Of a stretch of 64,000 nt of DNA, positions 24,926-32,292 are shown piece by piece. The position numbers were made by a program, and so were the translations under genes. Every line of letters starts with the position of its first letter. Position 1 is the first letter of the stretch. The notes under the pieces are model-generated. The model did not search any database and was not told where the DNA came from. It worked only from the letters and a program-made list of their open reading frames with translations. Source of the stretch: Nitrospirota bacterium (GTDB lineage: Bacteria; JACPQY01); NCBI GenBank assembly GCA_016180645.1, contig JACPAV010000012.1, positions 38,031 through 102,030 on the forward strand. The letters run 5' to 3'.

Positions 24926-25734
24926 TTGGAAACCAGGTCGCCCACGTAGATGACGCCCTCGGCGTCAAAGACCAGTGCCTTCATATCGGGTGAAGGCGCC
25001 GGTCGCTGCTCGAGCCGGTCTTTCGTGAACGTGAGCCGGATGCGGCCGAGTTTTTTCAGGTCCTGTACGAACAGGTCGGCGGAGAGGAGGTTCCTCCCAT
25101 CGTCCGTCGATACGTCGAAGAAGACCAAATCGGAATCCGGCGAGAAGGCCGGGTGATTGCCTCGACCCAGGTTCAGCGTCCGGCCCGATGCCGGTTCATG
25201 AACGAAGAGGCCCGAGGCCAGCCCTTGGTACAGTACTTTGGATCCATCAGGCGAGAGCATCGGCGCGAAGAACTTGTCACCGCCCCGAGTGATCTGAATC
25301 GCAGGTGTCTTTGCTTGAATTATGAAGATTTCGTCCGATTCGGCGTAGACCTCCGTGCCGCCGCTCCGCGAGGGCGCCCGGAAAGTGGGAATCGTATGTA
25401 ACGCGTTTCCCTGGAGGTCGATGGCGCGCAGCTTCTCGCTGCCCGCCCCGGGGAAGGATGTGATGAGGGCGCGGCTGTCGTTCGACCAGATCGGGCGGAA
25501 CCCGGCCCAAGGGTCGCTCGTGAGTTGACTCAGTGTCCCTCCCGCGAGCGGCGCGACAAACAGGCCCCTGTATTTGAAGCCGGAGAAGGCGATTTGTTGG
25601 GCGTCGGGCGACCACGACGCGGCCATGTACTCGCCGCGAGCGAACTCCCGGATGTTGGATATCGAAATCGAATCCGCCCAACTTGCGGTGGCGGCTACGA
25701 AAACGCTTGCGAGGAGCCGAACCAACGTTTTCAT
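24922..25734 (-). CDS. Secreted TolB/WD40-like beta-propeller protein
   Basis: 270 aa from the ATG at 25734, which begins a clean signal peptide (MKTLVRLLASVFVAATASWA); a TTG at 25779 would add 15 residues before it. The rest is a series of PD40 blades: AASWSPDAQQIAFSG, RPIWSNDSRALIT, APMLSPDGSKVLYQG, HPAFSPDSDLVFF, RPAPSPDMKALVF. These folds usually serve as protein-protein or ligand platforms in the periplasm. Its stop overlaps the amidase start, so it is likely a partner or regulator of that amidase (inference). Confidence 0.85.
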   Translation of the reverse strand: MKTLVRLLASVFVAATASWADSISISNIREFARGEYMAASWSPDAQQIAFSGFKYRGLFVAPLAGGTLSQLTSDPWAGFRPIWSNDSRALITSFPGAGSEKLRAIDLQGNALHTIPTFRAPSRSGGTEVYAESDEIFIIQAKTPAIQITRGGDKFFAPMLSPDGSKVLYQGLASGLFVHEPASGRTLNLGRGNHPAFSPDSDLVFFDVSTDDGRNLLSADLFVQDLKKLGRIRLTFTKDRLEQRPAPSPDMKALVFDAEGVIYVGDLVSK

Positions 25735-25842
25735 CTTGGACTGTGGAGGAGCAACTGAGATGCCAACTTTGATAGACAAGTAATTTCAATGCATTAAGAG
25801 CAACCCTTTCAAAGTGAGATTTCAGATTGAAAGGATCGTCCC

Positions 25843-26487
25843 CTAATCGGGACGTTTGCATCTCTCCAGCCACAAGCGAGCGTTTGACTCCACCTTCCCG
25901 CCCTCGATGGCACCGGCGATGGAGCAGACCATGGCGGGACGGGCAGCTAACACGGAGTCAAGGCTCTGAAAAGTGATCCCGCCGAGCGCAACCACCGGCA
26001 ACCTGACCGTGCCCACCGCTTCGCGAAGGGCTTCAACGCCTGTTACGGGGTCGGGGTTGGGCTTGCTGCGAGTGGCGAAGACGGGACCGAACCCGATGTA
26101 ATCGACCGGATCGCCGAGCGCCATTCTCGCCTGGCGCAGGTTGTGCGTGGACAGTCCGATCACGGCCTTCGGCCCCAAGATCTCTCTTGCCTCGGCCGGC
26201 GGCAGGTCGTCTTGTCCCACGTGCACGCCTTCGGCCCCCACGTCCCTCGCGATTTCCACGAAGTCGTTGATGATGAAAAGACGGTCGCGAGGAATCAGCG
26301 GCCGGATCTCTTGAGCGATCTTCCTCGCATCGTGCTCCTCCAGACCCTTCATTCGAAGCTGGATGATCGGGCAGCCCGCGCGAACGTAGGCCTCGGCGAT
26401 TTCCCGGAAGGAAAGTGAAGGATCGGGATACGGATCGATAATGGCGTAGAACCCGCGGAGGGGCGGCCGGGAAGGGGCGGGGGGCAT
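25843..26487 (-). CDS. thiE: Thiamine-phosphate synthase
   Basis: Joins HMP-PP and HET-P to form thiamine phosphate. 214 aa TIM barrel. Family motifs: QLRMKG (normally QLRxK), INDFVEIA (INDxxxxA), GVHVGQDDLP, IGFGPVFATRSKP and VALGGI. Starts 3 nt after the transporter stop. No thiamine riboswitch is visible upstream, so this gene is probably transcribed together with the ZIP gene. Confidence 0.95.
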   Translation of the reverse strand: MPPAPSRPPLRGFYAIIDPYPDPSLSFREIAEAYVRAGCPIIQLRMKGLEEHDARKIAQEIRPLIPRDRLFIINDFVEIARDVGAEGVHVGQDDLPPAEAREILGPKAVIGLSTHNLRQARMALGDPVDYIGFGPVFATRSKPNPDPVTGVEALREAVGTVRLPVVALGGITFQSLDSVLAARPAMVCSIAGAIEGGKVESNARLWLERCKRPD

Positions 26488-26490
26488 GGC

Positions 26491-27225
26491 TCAGGAGCGC
26501 AACAGCCGGACGCCGCCCATCATCACCAGACCCGCCAGGAAGAGAAAGATATGGAGGGCGCGGGAATCCTTGGCCTCATGAATTTCGGGGATGAGGTCGG
26601 AGATGCCGATGTGGAGGAAGATACCGCCTGAGAAGGCCAGAAGCGCCGGGAGCAGGGCTGCACCCGCGAGATCCGAGGGGATCCCTGCGGCTACGGCGCC
26701 GAGGGGGATCATCGCCACGAACAGGAGGTTTGTCCACACGACCTTCGTCCAAGTGAAGTGCTCGCGCAGGAGGAGGCTCGTGAGCGAAAAAGCCTGCGGT
26801 GCATGGTGGGCCAGAATCCCCAGGAAGACGGCAAAACCGAGGCCCGTGGCGGGCAGCATCATGCTGGAGCCGAGGGCCAGACCGTCCGAGAAGGAATGGA
26901 TCGAGAGGCCGACGAAGGCGGGGTAGCCCAGCACGTGCGTTTCACAATCGGGCTCCTCGCACGGATGCACCATGAAGAACCTCTCCAGGACGTAGATCAG
27001 ACTGAAGCCGGCAATGAAGAACAGTCCGGCCTTGGCCGCGAGCGAGTCAAACACTTCGGGTACGATATGGAAGAAGGTGAGTCCGAGAAAAACGCCCGCG
27101 CTCAGGCTCAGGCTTCGGGTTCGCCATCGCGTGCCGGGTCTCCGCCGGAGGAGTGCGAGACCCATGGCCACGGAGATCATGATGAGGATCGTGTAGAGGG
27201 AAAGGCGGGCCAATGAGAGGGACAT
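26491..27225 (-). CDS. ZIP-family metal transporter
   Basis: Membrane importer of zinc or another divalent metal. 244 aa from the ATG at 27225, which has GGGAG about 5 nt upstream; an in-frame start at 27264 is possible but adds only a hydrophilic leader. Eight hydrophobic segments. The metal-site helices show HSFSDGLALG (family HNxxDGxxxG) and HHAPQAFSL (family HExPxxxG-like). The loop HPCEEPDCETH between helices 3 and 4 has Cys and His residues suited to metal capture. Upstream of thiE in one likely operon. Confidence 0.88.
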   Translation of the reverse strand: MSLSLARLSLYTILIMISVAMGLALLRRRPGTRWRTRSLSLSAGVFLGLTFFHIVPEVFDSLAAKAGLFFIAGFSLIYVLERFFMVHPCEEPDCETHVLGYPAFVGLSIHSFSDGLALGSSMMLPATGLGFAVFLGILAHHAPQAFSLTSLLLREHFTWTKVVWTNLLFVAMIPLGAVAAGIPSDLAGAALLPALLAFSGGIFLHIGISDLIPEIHEAKDSRALHIFLFLAGLVMMGGVRLLRS

Positions 27226-27591
27226 GCGTCTCCCATTATGAAGTTTGATCGCTTCGGCGTCCACTCACCCGCTTTGTATTCCGATGCCCGGGACCCTGCC
27301 CTCTTTTTGGAGAAGACAGCCGGACGCCAAAATGGTGTATTTCGGATTTGCCGGTTGGGGCCTTGCGAGAATGGTTAGGGCTGGTTTCCCCTCGCGGATC
27401 ACTCTCGGAGAGCAGCTCAGATCGGTAATTCTTCACCGCGTCGTCCGGTCCTCCGAATCTCGCCATGCCCTTCGCAATCCATCGTGGGCCGTCATCCGCC
27501 CGCGGCACCTGGGCACACGCCAAGGTATTGATACGCGTCATGGAGGACGGCGTTCCGGCCTGATATCGTGCATTCAAAGAAGGAGGCCTCG
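27226..27591. other. Divergent intergenic region between ZIP gene and cytochrome gene
   Basis: 366 bp. I found no convincing -35/-10 pair, hairpin terminator or repeat. An open frame on the plus strand here lacks codon bias and similarity to anything I know. Promoters for both flanking genes must lie here but I cannot place them. Confidence 0.6.
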
Positions 27592-28023
27592 ATGGTTCGA
27601 CACGTCTTCCTCGGAGTGATCCTCTCCGCGTTCCTGATCCCGGTCCTTCCCTCAGTGGCGCGTGCCGCCGGAGGGAAAGACCTTTTCCTCGAAAAGAAAT
27701 GCGACAAGTGCCACTCCGTTGCGTCCGAAAAGATTGAGAAACAGGTGAACAAGAAAACGGGAAAGAAAAAGAAGGGACCCGACCTGTCGGGCGTGGGCCT
27801 CGACCATGATGCGGACTGGCTGACGAAGTTTGTGAAGAAGGAAATCGAAGCCGAGTCCGTTTACGACAAGACCAAGAAAGTGAAGCACAAAAAGAAGTTC
27901 AAAGGGACGGACGCCGATCTGAAGTCGCTCGTCCAGTATTTGGCCGGTTTGAAGACGAAGGTGGAAGTCAAAGAAGAAGCCGGAGGGGAAGAGGACGAGG
28001 AGGAAGGCGAGGAGAAAGACTGA
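27592..28023 (+). CDS. Monohaem c-type cytochrome, Lys-rich
   Basis: 143 aa from the ATG at 27592, which has AAGGAGG 6 nt upstream. Signal peptide (MVRHVFLGVILSAFLIPVLPSVARA), one haem motif CDKCH, a very Lys-rich middle and a Glu/Asp-rich tail. The fold order (GPDLSGVG after the haem, then DADLKSLVQYLAGL) matches small class I cytochromes, but there is no Met anywhere after the haem site. Where the axial Met is normally found the sequence is KHKKKFKGTD. The sixth ligand may be His or Lys. Likely a periplasmic electron carrier. Confidence 0.85.
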   Translation: MVRHVFLGVILSAFLIPVLPSVARAAGGKDLFLEKKCDKCHSVASEKIEKQVNKKTGKKKKGPDLSGVGLDHDADWLTKFVKKEIEAESVYDKTKKVKHKKKFKGTDADLKSLVQYLAGLKTKVEVKEEAGGEEDEEEGEEKD

Positions 28024-28039
28024 CCCGCTTCTTACTATA

Positions 28040-28078
28040 GAGGCTAAGCCTCGATAGCTACTATCGAGGCTTAGCCTC
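28040..28078. repeat. Perfect 18-bp inverted repeat after the cytochrome gene
   Basis: GAGGCTAAGCCTCGATAG (28040-28057), loop CTA, and CTATCGAGGCTTAGCCTC (28061-28078). Each arm also folds on itself (GAGGCT-A-AGCCTC), so it can form a cruciform or two small hairpins. It starts 17 nt after the stop codon and could block exonucleases or weakly end transcription, but it has no T-run. Related to the palindrome at 23485-23507. Confidence 0.8.
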
Positions 28079-28130
28079 GAAGACCAGAGACGACCCTCCC
28101 TGGAGGATGGGGGGGAGGAGGTGACACGTG

Positions 28131-29345
28131 ATGAGTTGGGGAATCATCTTGGTGTTCGCCTTGGGGGCGCATGGATCCGGTTCATTCGAACTCAGCCGGG
28201 AGTGTACGGAGTGCCACACCGGCATCTACGGTTCAGACTGGAGCGGCTCCATGCACGCCCGCTCCTACACAGATCCGCTTTTCCAAAACCAATTCAAAGA
28301 GGTCTCCAAGCCCGAGGAACGCCGGATCTGTTTGGGTTGTCACGCCCCGCTTGCCATCTACGATCGTGATCCGCAACTCACGAAGGCCACGACACGCGAG
28401 GGAGTGAGCTGCGATTTCTGTCACACCGTCTCCGCACTCCTGCCGATCGCCTTCGATCAACCCCTGCGATTCGTCCTCGCGCCGGGCGAGGTCAAGCGGG
28501 GGCCCTTCAGCGCGGGGGAGATGATCGAGAAAGGCCACAAGAACGAACGATCGTCCCTCTTCAGGGACTCGGCCTTCTGCGCGGGATGTCACGAGGTCGT
28601 CAACCGGCTGGGCCTTCACGTCATGAGTACCTTCAGCGAGTGGAGCCAGAGCGTCTATGCGGCCCAGCGGATCGCCTGCCAGAACTGCCATCTGCCGCAA
28701 GACATCCGGTTCCCGACGGTGGACCCCTCCACGGCCGTGACTCCCCGATCCGCCACCTCCCACTCCATGCTCGGGGGACACTCGGCGCTCCAGCTCCGCG
28801 GCGCGGGAATGCTGGCTCTAAGGGCGTACGTCATCGGCTCGGTGGTCGACGTATCGGTGGACGTCACGAACGTCGAGGCCGGTCACTTCCTGCCGACCGG
28901 ATTGCCGTCCCGCAAAGTGGTCCTCAAGGTGGGGCTGTTCGACGAGAAGGAAGCCATGATTCAGGAAAAAGAGATTGAGTACAAACGGGTGTTGGGCGAT
29001 ACGCAAGGCCGACCCATTCCATCCGGCAAAATCCTGGACCTCTTCCTGAATTCATCGAGCGTCGTTTCCGATACCCGAATTCCTCCAAAGGAAACTCGCC
29101 AGGAGCGAATTCGATTTGAGACCTCGCGATTTCGGCGGCCCCGCGTAGCCGTGGCGACCCTGGAATACCGGCTCGAGCCCGGACCCCCCGATCGGCCGTT
29201 CCCACCGCTTCGGTTGGCCGAGCAAAGGATGGACCTCCCGCTGCGGCCCGCCGCGGGCCGGTACTACATGCTGGCCCTCTTTGTCCTGGCCCTCGCCGGG
29301 GCCCTCTGGTTCATGGCCCGGCGGCGCACCGAAGGGAGCGGGTAG
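28131..29345 (+). CDS. Pentahaem cytochrome c, c554-like, membrane-anchored
   Basis: 404 aa. Five haem motifs: CTECH, CLGCH, CDFCH, CAGCH and CQNCH, all in the first 200 residues, arranged as in the cytochrome c554 family. The second half is a beta-rich domain (VDVSVDVTNVEAGHFLPTG) seen behind such haem domains. A C-terminal membrane helix (YYMLALFVLALAGALWFMA) and Arg tail anchor it with haems in the periplasm. Start is ATG 28131 or the adjacent GTG 28128; GGAGGAGG lies upstream. Probably moves electrons with the cytochrome upstream. Confidence 0.88.
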   Translation: MSWGIILVFALGAHGSGSFELSRECTECHTGIYGSDWSGSMHARSYTDPLFQNQFKEVSKPEERRICLGCHAPLAIYDRDPQLTKATTREGVSCDFCHTVSALLPIAFDQPLRFVLAPGEVKRGPFSAGEMIEKGHKNERSSLFRDSAFCAGCHEVVNRLGLHVMSTFSEWSQSVYAAQRIACQNCHLPQDIRFPTVDPSTAVTPRSATSHSMLGGHSALQLRGAGMLALRAYVIGSVVDVSVDVTNVEAGHFLPTGLPSRKVVLKVGLFDEKEAMIQEKEIEYKRVLGDTQGRPIPSGKILDLFLNSSSVVSDTRIPPKETRQERIRFETSRFRRPRVAVATLEYRLEPGPPDRPFPPLRLAEQRMDLPLRPAAGRYYMLALFVLALAGALWFMARRRTEGSG

Positions 29346-29425
29346 CCTCCACCCGCGCGGGCCCCGATGCGGAACCGCTCAGTATTGATTGACAGCCGTG
29401 GGCCCAGGCGGAAGAATGCCGCTCC

Positions 29426-31957
29426 ATGACCCTCCCTGATGGTTCACGATGCGCTTGGATTCTTGCCTGGATCGTTTGTGGTGTGGCCGGATGCAACAAG
29501 AATACGAATGACCCGCGTCTGGTCGGCCCGCTGGCGCCGACCGAAACGCGCGCCGGAGAAATCCGATCCGCCAAGGAGCTTCTGTCCGGCCCAAAGGCCG
29601 AAGGCAGGCTCGGCGACTACAAATTGATCAACGAACGTGTTTCGTTTGTCGTCGAGGGGGCGCGACCGTCATCCGGTTATCTCGCCTACGGGGGCCTCGT
29701 CGTCGACGCGGTTCGCGAGGGGCAGGGAGGGGGATCGGGTCAGGACTCCTTCGAGGAGGCGGGGCCCGTGATCAATCTTCAGGCGTTCCGTGGGGAGAAG
29801 GTGGAGATTGTGAATCCAGGAGGTTCGGGAATACCGGCGGTGATCAAGGTGAGGGGAAGCCTGGCGCCGGTCCCGATCGTGGCGGATCTATTTCCTCTGC
29901 AATTGGCGACGGGCGCCGCCGCGATCACCTACACCCTCGAACCGGGGGCCTCGGACCTGCGCATGGACTTGGAAATTACGAACTCGGGATCCCAGTCGGT
30001 GTCCTTTCAGGTCGGAGCCATGTTTCTGTTCGGGGACTATGTGAAAAGGTTCGTTCCCGGAGTGGGGTTCGACAGCGCCCAGTTCGGTGGGCGCACGGTC
30101 GATCTCTTCGGCGGGGTCGGGCGGGATGTGTCCTATGGTTGGGCATCCGAGACGGAAGACACCAAGATCGCCATCAACATTCTGGATGTGTTTGTTACGA
30201 TCGGTGAGCCCGTGTCCGTTGCGCCCGGCGCTTCCCTGAGCCTGACTCGACGTCTCGTCGTGGCCGGCGGCACGGTGGAAGAACTGCTTGAAGCGAGGGA
30301 TCTCGCGCTTGGCCGGAGTCGGCCCCGGGGCATCGTTGAAGGTCGGATTGTCGGGCTGACTGCCGAAGATCTCGCTCACACAGAGGTTCACGTGTTGAGC
30401 GAACGCGAAGAGGGCGAGGAACTCCTGACGCAGGGGAGGCCGGATGGCAACGGACGCTTCCACTTCGCCGTGCAGCCCGGACCGGTCCGCCTCGTTACGG
30501 TGGCCCCCGGCCGTCCAAAGAAAATTGTGGACCTGGAGGTGAAGGAGGGCGTTTCCGCACTGGGCGATCTGAGTTTGCCTGCGCGAGGCGGGCTCTCGTT
30601 TGAAGTATCTGATGAAACGGCCCCGCTTCCCTCAAAACTGACCATCGAATCTCAGGGCGAAGATCCTGATCCACCGAAGGCGATCCTCGGCGAGCCGCCG
30701 AGGCCGGAGGACACCATCCGACTCGTGTTCTCCCACTCCGGTTCTGGAGAAGTGGCGTTGCCGCCGGGCGCCTACCGTGTCACCGCATCACGGGGCGTTG
30801 AGTATACAATCGATTCTCAAGTCTTGACCGTTCCAGCCGATGGAACCGTGTCGTTCCGCGGGGCGCTCAGCAAGGTGGTCGATACGGGCGAATACCGGTC
30901 CGGAGATTTCCATATCCATGCGCTTCCGAGCCCGGACAGCGAGGACCTCCTGGAGATGAAAGTGCAGGCCTTTGCGGCGGAGGGGCTACAGATCGCCGTA
31001 TCCACCGACCACGACCGGCTGACGAACTACGCGCCTGCCGTCGCCTTGCTCGGTCTCGACCGATGGTTGACCACGTTCATCGGCGACGAAATTTCAACAA
31101 ACATCAAAGGCCACTTCAACGCCTTCCCGCTCGCCCTTCAGCCGATGGCGCGGAACTCCGGCGCCGTGGACTGGTTCGGGCTCACGGTTCCCGCGATCGT
31201 CGAATTGGCGAGGAAAGCGAACTCGGGCGATGAGCTTGTGCAGATGAATCATCCTCGCGGCAGCTCGGCCTATTTCAATTACATCGAGTTCGATCCCGCA
31301 GCCGGCGAATCCAGGAACGCCGCTGAATTCACGACCCAGTTCGACACCATCGAAGTGTTCAACGGCAAGCGGAAGTCAGACACCCCCAAGGTATTGCAGG
31401 ATTGGTACTCGCTGCTCAACCGCGGCGTCTTCATCCCGGCCGTGGGGAATTCCGATTCGCACACGGCGGCGCAAAAGCAGGAGGTTGGCTATCCGAGGAC
31501 CTACATTCGCTTCCCCGGTGTGAGTTCCCTTTCGGAGATCGACAAGGCCGGGCTGATGAAGCGGATTCGCGCCGGCGATGTCACCGTGTGCGGCGGTCCG
31601 TTCGTGACGATCGAAGCCGGGGACGTGTCGATGGGTTCAACCGTGAAGGCCGTGGACGGCGCCGTCGAAATCCGCGTGCGGGTTCAGGCTCCGCCCTGGA
31701 TGGATGTGGATACCGTGAAACTCATCGTGAATGGGAGGGAGACTTCGGAGCTTTCCTTTCCGTTGCCTTCGAGTGGTGACGTTGTCAGGCTCGACAAGAT
31801 GGTCACGGTGCGGGTGGCTACCGATGCCTGGGTTGTTGAGGTTGCTGAAGGCGACGGCGATCTGGGGCCTGTGGTTCTCGGCACCAACGCCCTGTCGTTC
31901 ACCAACCCTATTTTCATCGATGCCGACGGCAACGGCGTCTTCGATCCGCCGCGCTGA
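29426..31957 (+). CDS. CehA/McbA-family metallohydrolase lipoprotein (PHP domain)
   Basis: 843 aa. N-terminal signal with lipobox VAGC (Cys at about residue 23), so anchored as a lipoprotein. Residues about 300-480 hold beta domains resembling carboxypeptidase-regulatory folds. The C-terminal third is a PHP-type phosphoesterase/amidohydrolase: GDFHIHALPSPDS (His496, His498), STDHDRLT (Asp528, His529), EISTNIKGHF, and GNSDSH (His679). CehA and McbA are the named members (carbaryl hydrolase and a microcin biosynthesis protein), but most members have unknown substrates. The ending IFIDADGNGVFDPPR is Ca-site-like. No clear operon partner. Confidence 0.85.
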   Translation: MTLPDGSRCAWILAWIVCGVAGCNKNTNDPRLVGPLAPTETRAGEIRSAKELLSGPKAEGRLGDYKLINERVSFVVEGARPSSGYLAYGGLVVDAVREGQGGGSGQDSFEEAGPVINLQAFRGEKVEIVNPGGSGIPAVIKVRGSLAPVPIVADLFPLQLATGAAAITYTLEPGASDLRMDLEITNSGSQSVSFQVGAMFLFGDYVKRFVPGVGFDSAQFGGRTVDLFGGVGRDVSYGWASETEDTKIAINILDVFVTIGEPVSVAPGASLSLTRRLVVAGGTVEELLEARDLALGRSRPRGIVEGRIVGLTAEDLAHTEVHVLSEREEGEELLTQGRPDGNGRFHFAVQPGPVRLVTVAPGRPKKIVDLEVKEGVSALGDLSLPARGGLSFEVSDETAPLPSKLTIESQGEDPDPPKAILGEPPRPEDTIRLVFSHSGSGEVALPPGAYRVTASRGVEYTIDSQVLTVPADGTVSFRGALSKVVDTGEYRSGDFHIHALPSPDSEDLLEMKVQAFAAEGLQIAVSTDHDRLTNYAPAVALLGLDRWLTTFIGDEISTNIKGHFNAFPLALQPMARNSGAVDWFGLTVPAIVELARKANSGDELVQMNHPRGSSAYFNYIEFDPAAGESRNAAEFTTQFDTIEVFNGKRKSDTPKVLQDWYSLLNRGVFIPAVGNSDSHTAAQKQEVGYPRTYIRFPGVSSLSEIDKAGLMKRIRAGDVTVCGGPFVTIEAGDVSMGSTVKAVDGAVEIRVRVQAPPWMDVDTVKLIVNGRETSELSFPLPSSGDVVRLDKMVTVRVATDAWVVEVAEGDGDLGPVVLGTNALSFTNPIFIDADGNGVFDPPR

Positions 31958-32292
31958 GCGGTTCCTCGATGGCTTCCTGGTGGTGAAATGGCAAGTGTCC
32001 CGTCATGTGCGGTTCCATTTCCGCATCACCACGGTTTTCAATCAAGACCCGAGAGATGTGAGATCTTGAGGGGAAGGCTCCTCGGGGGCAGGCTCTCCCT
32101 CTAGGCAGCAGAACAGAAGTCCTTGGAGATGCTCACCGCGGTTCGCGGAGCCTGACACGTCTTCGAGTGCGGCCTCGGCTCCGAATGCCTTCAGAGCCGG
32201 GCGGCAGCGAGGCTCCGCTGCGGATAGGGAGGTTTGTCGCAGAGCGTTTAGGCTCTACACGTAGATGTGCGCAATGAGTATTGTGTGCATTC
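31958..32292. other. Intergenic region between convergent genes
   Basis: 335 bp between the ends of the PHP lipoprotein and the sensor kinase. Around 32205-32230 is GAGGCT-CCGCTGCGGATAGGGA, which looks like a decayed copy of the GAGGCT palindrome. No gene, RNA or clear terminator seen. Confidence 0.55.

Noticed and set aside
25780..25842. Thiamine riboswitch near thiE
   Set aside because: thiE follows the ZIP gene by 3 nt and no conserved TPP-aptamer segments (CUGAGA, ACCUGA) are seen upstream.
27245..27619. Plus-strand open frame of 124 codons before the cytochrome gene
   Set aside because: No codon bias, no ribosome-binding site, no known motif; overlaps the well-supported cytochrome start.
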